A stretch of 10,768 nucleotides of DNA from Bacteroidales bacterium (GTDB lineage: Bacteria > Bacteroidota > Bacteroidia > Bacteroidales > FEN-979), in contig JALNWE010000090.1 of NCBI GenBank assembly GCA_023231065.1, positions 1 to 10,768 on the forward strand. The letters are read 5' to 3'. The translations under genes and the position numbers were made by a program. Positions 7,244-10,768 of the stretch are shown piece by piece (position 1 is the first letter of the stretch; every line of letters starts with the position of its first letter). Under the pieces are notes generated by a model. It was given only the letters and a program-made list of their open reading frames with translations. It made no database searches and was not told the DNA's origin.

Positions 7244-8449
7244 ATGAAAACCCGCATCTTATTTTACATCCCAATCCTTTTACCCCTTATGATCAGCGCC
7301 AATCATCCTCAGGAAGTAGTAAGCGGTAATAATATTTTTGCCTTCAAACTCTTTCATGAGTTGAATGCCAGCAGCGATAAAAATCTGTTCTATTCCCCCT
7401 TCAGCATTTCAACGGCGCTTGCGATGACGTATGCCGGCGCCCGGAATGAAACCGCGTTACAAATGAGCCAGGCCATGAACTTCCAGCCAAGCGGGGAATT
7501 TCATTCTGATTTCAGCCATTTGCTGAACCTCATGGGCGAGGGGACGAATGGTGAAATCAAACTGAATATAGCCAACGGATTATGGGCACAAAAGGATTTA
7601 AAGTTTCTGGATTCCTACCTCAGCCTTGTTACATCCAATTACCATTCGGAAATAAAAAAGGTTGATTTCCGCGACAAAGCAGAACAGGAAAAGGCCCTGA
7701 AGGAAATAAATACCTGGGTGGAGCATAAAACCAACGAAAAAATTAAAAACTTACTTGACCGGGGCGATCTTTCGTCAATGACAAGGTTAGTCCTTGTTAA
7801 TGCCATCTATTTTTACGGCGATTGGGCAAAACCCTTTACAAAAGAATCAACCATGCCCAAGGATTTTTTCCTGGCAGACCAGGCCCGGAGCAATGTGCCA
7901 TTCATGAACCAGGTTGGCAGATACCCATATTATGAAGATTCAAATATCAAAGCCATCGAGATGCCCTATAAGGGGGATAAAGCATCCATGGTGATCTTCC
8001 TTCCGGTTAAAAACAACGGCATGGCGGAGTTTGAGAAATCATTCAATGACAAATATTATCAGGAAATCATTGGATCACTCCAACCTAACGATGTCCGTTT
8101 ATCCCTTCCGAAATTTCAAGCCAACTTTAAAATCAATTTGGAAACCACCCTTTCCCAGATGGGGATGCCCCTGGCATTTTCCGCTGTAGGCGCCGACTTT
8201 TCAGGGATGACCGGTAAACGGGATTTATTTATCAGTAAAGTAATCCATCAGGCCTTTATCAATGTCGATGAAAAGGGGACCGAAGCTGCCGCCGCGACAG
8301 CCGTGACGATGAAATGTACATCGGCCCGGCCTCCTTCTGACCTGAAGGATTTCGACGCGGACCACCCGTTCATCTTCCTCATTAAGGACAATGCAACCGG
8401 CGCCATTTTGTTTATGGGTAAGATCATGGACCCTAAGATTTCGAAATAA
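7244..8449 (+). CDS. Secreted serpin (serine/cysteine protease inhibitor)
   Basis: This is a full-length serpin: 401 residues from the ATG at 7244. An upstream in-frame ATG at 7208 would add 12 residues; 7244 is preferred because it gives a clean signal peptide (MKTRILFYIPILLPLMISA). There is no lipobox, so the product should be exported to the periplasm or beyond. Diagnostic parts are YSPFSISTALAMTYAGA at 50-66, the shutter-region motif NAIYFYGDWAKPF at 186-198, the hinge EKGTEAAAATAV at 343-354 and the serpin signature at 374-397 (starts HPFIF, ends MGKIMDP). The hinge has threonine at P14 and small residues at P12-P9, as in inhibitory serpins. By canonical spacing the scissile bond is T359-S360, with C358 at P2 and K357 at P3. 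Miropin of Tannerella forsythia is a Bacteroidota precedent. Its likely job is to block host, competitor or own proteases. Only a weak promoter-like box (TAAATTTT, 7195-7202) precedes it. Confidence 0.95.
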   Translation: MKTRILFYIPILLPLMISANHPQEVVSGNNIFAFKLFHELNASSDKNLFYSPFSISTALAMTYAGARNETALQMSQAMNFQPSGEFHSDFSHLLNLMGEGTNGEIKLNIANGLWAQKDLKFLDSYLSLVTSNYHSEIKKVDFRDKAEQEKALKEINTWVEHKTNEKIKNLLDRGDLSSMTRLVLVNAIYFYGDWAKPFTKESTMPKDFFLADQARSNVPFMNQVGRYPYYEDSNIKAIEMPYKGDKASMVIFLPVKNNGMAEFEKSFNDKYYQEIIGSLQPNDVRLSLPKFQANFKINLETTLSQMGMPLAFSAVGADFSGMTGKRDLFISKVIHQAFINVDEKGTEAAAATAVTMKCTSARPPSDLKDFDADHPFIFLIKDNATGAILFMGKIMDPKISK

Positions 8450-8487
8450 AGAGCCCCCCTGGATGATGAGGATTTATTGTAAGACCT

Positions 8488-9801
8488 TTATTGTTTTACA
8501 AAAGGCCTGACGGTCTTACCAACGGTAGTCTCAACGATGAGGTAATACATCCCGGACGGAAGTCCCCTGCAGGGGATGGAAGATATTTTGCCATGGGATC
8601 CGGAATCCTGACTGATTAAGATCCTCCCACTGATATCAGAAACCTGAACTGATCTGATGTCGGCTTTTTCTGGGAGAGAGATAAACAGGATATCCGAAAC
8701 AGGATCGGGATATATTTTCAATGAGAGGGTTTCGGGCGCTTTGTTTTCGATCCCGGCAGGCGTCAGGCGGTAATCAACGGCAATGGCGTCGCTGCTGATA
8801 CCCGTTGCAAAAGACGTGACGGAATCCCCCGAAAGCGTTGACACCTGGCAGAGCCCAGGCGTGGCATAATCCCCGGTATTCACATACAGCAGGTTATTCA
8901 CTGAATCAACGGTACCGGAAATGATATACTTGAACAGGGCAGAACCAGGATCAGGGATTACAACGGTATCTTCCACCTGTAAGGTTTCCATGTTAAAGGA
9001 ACCTATCCCGTAATCCAGTCCAAAATAGAGAAGATGTCCATCCACCCCAATTCCGAGCCCGACATTTTTATTGATAATTGTATTCGTAAATGTATGGTCA
9101 TCCAGGTTATAGGTTGAAATGCTTCCAACATCCGGCGACATATAAGGCGATTTATTGATGGTAACCAGTAAATTGTTGTATCGGTAGATGCCAAGCATTC
9201 CGATCGCATCAGGACCGAAGTTGATCAGCCTTGCCAATGTCCAGTCAGAAGCGCTGATCACGGCAATTTTTCCTTCGGTTCCCATCCACCCTCCATTTAC
9301 GGTAAGGTAAAGGGAATCACCGGCAGCGACCATATTGCCGCAATCGCCGGGAAGGCCGGCAATGGAAGTGACCAGCGAAAGGTCAGCAGTATCCAGCGCT
9401 TCGGCAAAAAAGGTATAAACTTCGTATTGCTTCGATACTACCAGTTTATCCCCGAAAAGGAACAACCTGCTGAGCCCTGAATCAGCCACCGCGGCCATCC
9501 GCTGACCGGTGTTCAGGTTTATTTTGATGATGGAATCCTGGGCCGCGATATAGGCCGTGTTTCCCCGGATACAGATATCCTGTGACGATTGGGTCAAAAT
9601 ATCGCCCATCATATTCACGGCCCCGCTCACGGGATTGTATGACTGAAAAGTAACGAAATCCTGGTATGGTGGCGTATATTCAAACCTTCCGCTGTTGGTC
9701 GTAATGATTTGTTTCACATAAGGCGTCTGTCCGGTCAGTATTACAGGCGCAACGATTCCGGCCAACAGCAAAATAAATGCATTGAATGTTCTTTTTTTCA
9801 T
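8488..9801 (-). CDS. T9SS-targeted beta-propeller, BtuG-like, under a cobalamin riboswitch
   Basis: This 437-residue protein has three parts. Residues 1-24 are a Sec signal peptide (MKKRTFNAFILLLAGIVAPV, cleavage near LTG-Q). Residues about 28-345 show repeated beta-propeller blades of the YncE/DUF5074 kind (DICIRGNTAYIAAQDSIIKI, GDSLYLTVNGG, then KIAVISASDWTLARLI, and NNLLYVNTGDYATPGLCQV); the length suits six or seven blades. Residues about 358-437 are a T9SS type A sorting domain (LKIYPDPVSDILFISLPEK, VSDISGRIL, GLPSGMYYLIVET, ending VRPFVKQ). The product should therefore be exported across the outer membrane and attached to the surface or released. The gene lies directly downstream of a cobalamin riboswitch, so I infer a role in vitamin B12 capture like the surface lipoprotein BtuG of Bacteroides. 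No TonB receptor (BtuB) gene is adjacent, and the gene seems monocistronic. The fold and sorting domain are well supported; the B12 role rests on context. Confidence 0.9.
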   Translation of the reverse strand: MKKRTFNAFILLLAGIVAPVILTGQTPYVKQIITTNSGRFEYTPPYQDFVTFQSYNPVSGAVNMMGDILTQSSQDICIRGNTAYIAAQDSIIKINLNTGQRMAAVADSGLSRLFLFGDKLVVSKQYEVYTFFAEALDTADLSLVTSIAGLPGDCGNMVAAGDSLYLTVNGGWMGTEGKIAVISASDWTLARLINFGPDAIGMLGIYRYNNLLVTINKSPYMSPDVGSISTYNLDDHTFTNTIINKNVGLGIGVDGHLLYFGLDYGIGSFNMETLQVEDTVVIPDPGSALFKYIISGTVDSVNNLLYVNTGDYATPGLCQVSTLSGDSVTSFATGISSDAIAVDYRLTPAGIENKAPETLSLKIYPDPVSDILFISLPEKADIRSVQVSDISGRILISQDSGSHGKISSIPCRGLPSGMYYLIVETTVGKTVRPFVKQ

Positions 9802-9911
9802 AGATCAGCTTGGGTCAAAGTTAAATATTCATGGATAGTATTTAAACCAATAACAAATTTTTTGCCCCGGTAGGCACAGCAGATAAAGATAAAATAAGGT
9901 TGTGTGTTCAT
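9798..9911 (-). CDS. Possible 37-residue leader ORF overlapping the beta-propeller start
   Basis: An ATG at 9911 opens a 37-codon frame (begins MNTQPYFIFICCAYRGKK) whose TGA overlaps the next ATG as ATGA at 9798-9801, the layout used for translational coupling. It lies between the riboswitch aptamer and the beta-propeller gene. The same frame stays open through the aptamer, where it is not protein-like, so the open frame may be chance. No homologue is recognised and no Shine-Dalgarno sequence is evident. Confidence 0.2.
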   Translation of the reverse strand: MNTQPYFIFICCAYRGKKFVIGLNTIHEYLTLTQADL

Positions 9912-9956
9912 GCTTTTTATACTATTACCTTTAACCCGAAAGCAAAAGTTGTTGTC

Positions 9957-10135
9957 GATGGCAGGTCTTCTGGCTCGCTCAATCTTTCGAAGTCTTCCCA
10001 TCCCCAAAACGGAGAAAGTGACCAATGGATAACGAAAGACATTTAAAGAGCTTACAGCTGCGGGAACAGCTCCGGATTCGCACCGGATTCCCTTTTCACC
10101 CGACCTGATGGTCATCAGGAACGGGAACCACTAAA
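9957..10135 (-). ncRNA. Cobalamin (adenosylcobalamin-type) riboswitch
   Basis: Read on the minus strand, the element starts near AGTGGTTCCCG (10134-10124) and contains a short hairpin (CCTGATG/CATCAGG, 10104-10120). It then has the conserved core GGGAATCCGGTGCGAATCC followed by GGAGCTGTTCCCGCAGCTG and TAAGC (10092-10050), and closes with the hallmark B12-box pairing element GCCAGAAGACCTGCC (9974-9960). These segments, in this order and spacing, are diagnostic of the Rfam cobalamin class. Such elements usually turn expression off when cobalamin is bound. About 155 bases separate the aptamer from the gene start. I see no terminator with a U-tract there, so control of translation initiation is more likely than attenuation. 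Confidence 0.95.
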
Positions 10136-10145
10136 CAATTAAATG

Positions 10146-10153
10146 CAAAAATA
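10146..10153 (-). promoter_or_regulatory. Candidate -7 promoter box for the riboswitch transcript
   Basis: The minus strand reads TATTTTTG, a full match to TAnnTTTG. Transcription starting about 7 bases downstream would begin near 10139, just before the first conserved bases of the cobalamin riboswitch, which is the expected arrangement. No convincing -33 element was found. Confidence 0.48.
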
Positions 10154-10177
10154 GTATTTTTTCTATACTCTGAAGCA

Positions 10178-10315
10178 TCATTGATTTAAAGCCCACCAAT
10201 CCGACTTGGTAACATTGGATACTGTAATGATGTTTTTTATTAGATCGATCAGGTCATTGTCTTGAACCTCGCAGATTCTTTGAATGATATCCAATTTCTC
10301 CGCTGAAAGGTTCAT
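10178..10315 (-). CDS. Small antitoxin-like protein (possible truncated addiction-module component)
   Basis: A 45-residue frame begins MNLSAEKLDIIQRICEVQ and ends SDWWALNQ. The start resembles the N-terminus of small Bacteroidota proteins annotated as addiction-module or antitoxin components, which open with MNLS-x-EKL, continue through a helical segment (DNDLIDLIKNI) and often carry a DWW or DWF motif near the C-terminus. In those relatives the chain usually continues well past the tryptophans, so this copy may be C-terminally truncated. No toxin gene lies downstream: the riboswitch promoter follows within 25 bases. The fit to the family is from memory of sequence style only. Confidence 0.5.
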   Translation of the reverse strand: MNLSAEKLDIIQRICEVQDNDLIDLIKNIITVSNVTKSDWWALNQ

Positions 10316-10458
10316 TTTTAAATCGTCTTATACAACAAAACTTTATCACTTTTAAGTTTCGGTTTTAATCGGTTTGGGGCCAACGCCTCGCTAACCGTTC
10401 TGCAGCGTGTTCATCGTCATTATCAATGATACGCAGGCATTTTCAACCTATTATCTCA

Positions 10459-10477
10459 CCCTTTACGAAAAAAAGGG
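10459..10477 (-). terminator. Possible terminator hairpin downstream of the GH89 gene
   Basis: A perfect 6-bp inverted repeat (CCCTTT/AAAGGG) with a 7-base loop lies 13 bases after the GH89 stop codon. It lacks a following U-tract on the minus strand, so it would be a weak intrinsic terminator, or it may only stabilise the 3' end of the message. Confidence 0.28.
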
Positions 10478-10489
10478 AATGTTATTGAA

Positions 10490-10768
10490 TTAATCATTGC
10501 TGTTATTGAAAAACGGGCTATACTTTTTATGGATTTCTGTCACCAGTTCGATCGGATTTCCATGAGGTTCATTACTAAAGGATTGCTGTTGATCAGTCCA
10601 ACTCCATTCAAAAGATGCCATTTCTTTGTCAATGGAATCCATATCCAACTGGATATTATTTTTCAAACTTGTCTTTAGTTTCCCGAAAAACATCTCCCAT
10701 CTTACCTTGTAATAAGAAGATATTAATCCTGAAAGATCACGACTTGCATAATCAATAATTGCATTTCC
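10490..10768 (-). CDS. GH89 alpha-N-acetylglucosaminidase, C-terminal fragment (5' end off window)
   Basis: The frame is open to the right edge and ends with TAA at 10490-10492, giving the last 92 residues. The visible start, IIDYASRDLSGLISSYYKVR followed by WEMFF, matches the C-terminal helical domain of the NAGLU/GH89 family, whose signature is DYA-x-R-x-x-x-GL followed by YY-x-x-RW-x-x-F. A later EWSWT fits the conserved aromatic stretch near the family's C-terminus. GH89 enzymes remove terminal alpha-linked N-acetylglucosamine from glycoproteins, mucins or glycosaminoglycans; bacterial members are usually exported and used for glycan foraging. The catalytic glutamates lie outside the window, so activity cannot be judged. 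An internal ATG at 10693 should not be taken as the gene start, because homology continues upstream of it. Confidence 0.85.
   Translation of the reverse strand, partial: GNAIIDYASRDLSGLISSYYKVRWEMFFGKLKTSLKNNIQLDMDSIDKEMASFEWSWTDQQQSFSNEPHGNPIELVTEIHKKYSPFFNNSND

Noticed and set aside
8450..8487. Bidirectional terminator between the convergent serpin and beta-propeller genes
   Set aside because: The 38 bases contain a C-run and AT-rich sequence but no inverted repeat that I could pair convincingly.
9860..9880. TGCC/GGCA hairpin downstream of the riboswitch as an attenuator
   Set aside because: The stem is only 4 bp and is followed on the minus strand by A residues rather than a U-tract.
9912..10115. 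Minus-strand open frame upstream of the 37-codon leader, together with it a 105-codon ORF
   Set aside because: It overlaps the highly conserved core and B12-box of the cobalamin riboswitch, which fully explains the sequence; its translation looks like no known protein.
10378..10412. Integron attC-like or short palindromic site around GCCAACGCCTCGCTAACCG
   Set aside because: An AACG/CGTT inverted repeat is present but the core does not fit GTTRRRY and the arms are too short.

Overview
The window looks like a member of the Bacteroidota (probably class Bacteroidia, perhaps an uncultured Bacteroidales-type genome). Three things support this. One secreted protein ends in a type IX secretion system (T9SS) sorting domain. 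Promoter-like TAnnTTTG boxes stand upstream of several genes. Starts lack a clear Shine-Dalgarno sequence. The gene set (RND efflux, secreted serpin, GH89 glycosidase, BtuG-like beta-propeller) also fits that phylum.

Left half (1-5848, minus strand): an efflux operon. A membrane fusion protein (4799-5848) is followed after 31 bases by one uninterrupted reading frame from 4767 to beyond the left edge, at least 1589 codons. I read every codon of this frame and found no stop. It encodes, in order, a complete HAE-1/AcrB-like RND pump, a basic and hydrophobic signal-peptide-like segment, an ABC-type substrate-binding domain (ABC_sub_bind/TrpX-like), and the start of a TolC-like outer-membrane channel. 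Inner-membrane pump, periplasmic binding domain and outer-membrane duct thus appear to be one translation product. This is the most unusual object in the window.

Middle (5849-8449): a divergent intergenic region with candidate promoters for both directions and an 11-bp tandem repeat. Two plus-strand genes for exported proteins follow: a CBM9/DOMON-like protein with two low-complexity inserts, one very glycine-rich, and a serpin with an intact inhibitory hinge.

Right part (8450-10768, minus strand): a cobalamin riboswitch (about 9957-10135) precedes a T9SS-targeted beta-propeller (8488-9801), which I interpret as a secreted relative of the vitamin B12-binding surface protein BtuG. Further right are a 45-residue antitoxin-like small ORF and the C-terminal end of a GH89 alpha-N-acetylglucosaminidase running off the right edge. 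The serpin and beta-propeller genes converge; no clear terminator lies in the 38 bases between them.

There is no rRNA, tRNA, CRISPR array or insertion sequence that I can support. The only stretch over 300 bases without a confident gene is 9802-10177, which holds the riboswitch and its promoter.
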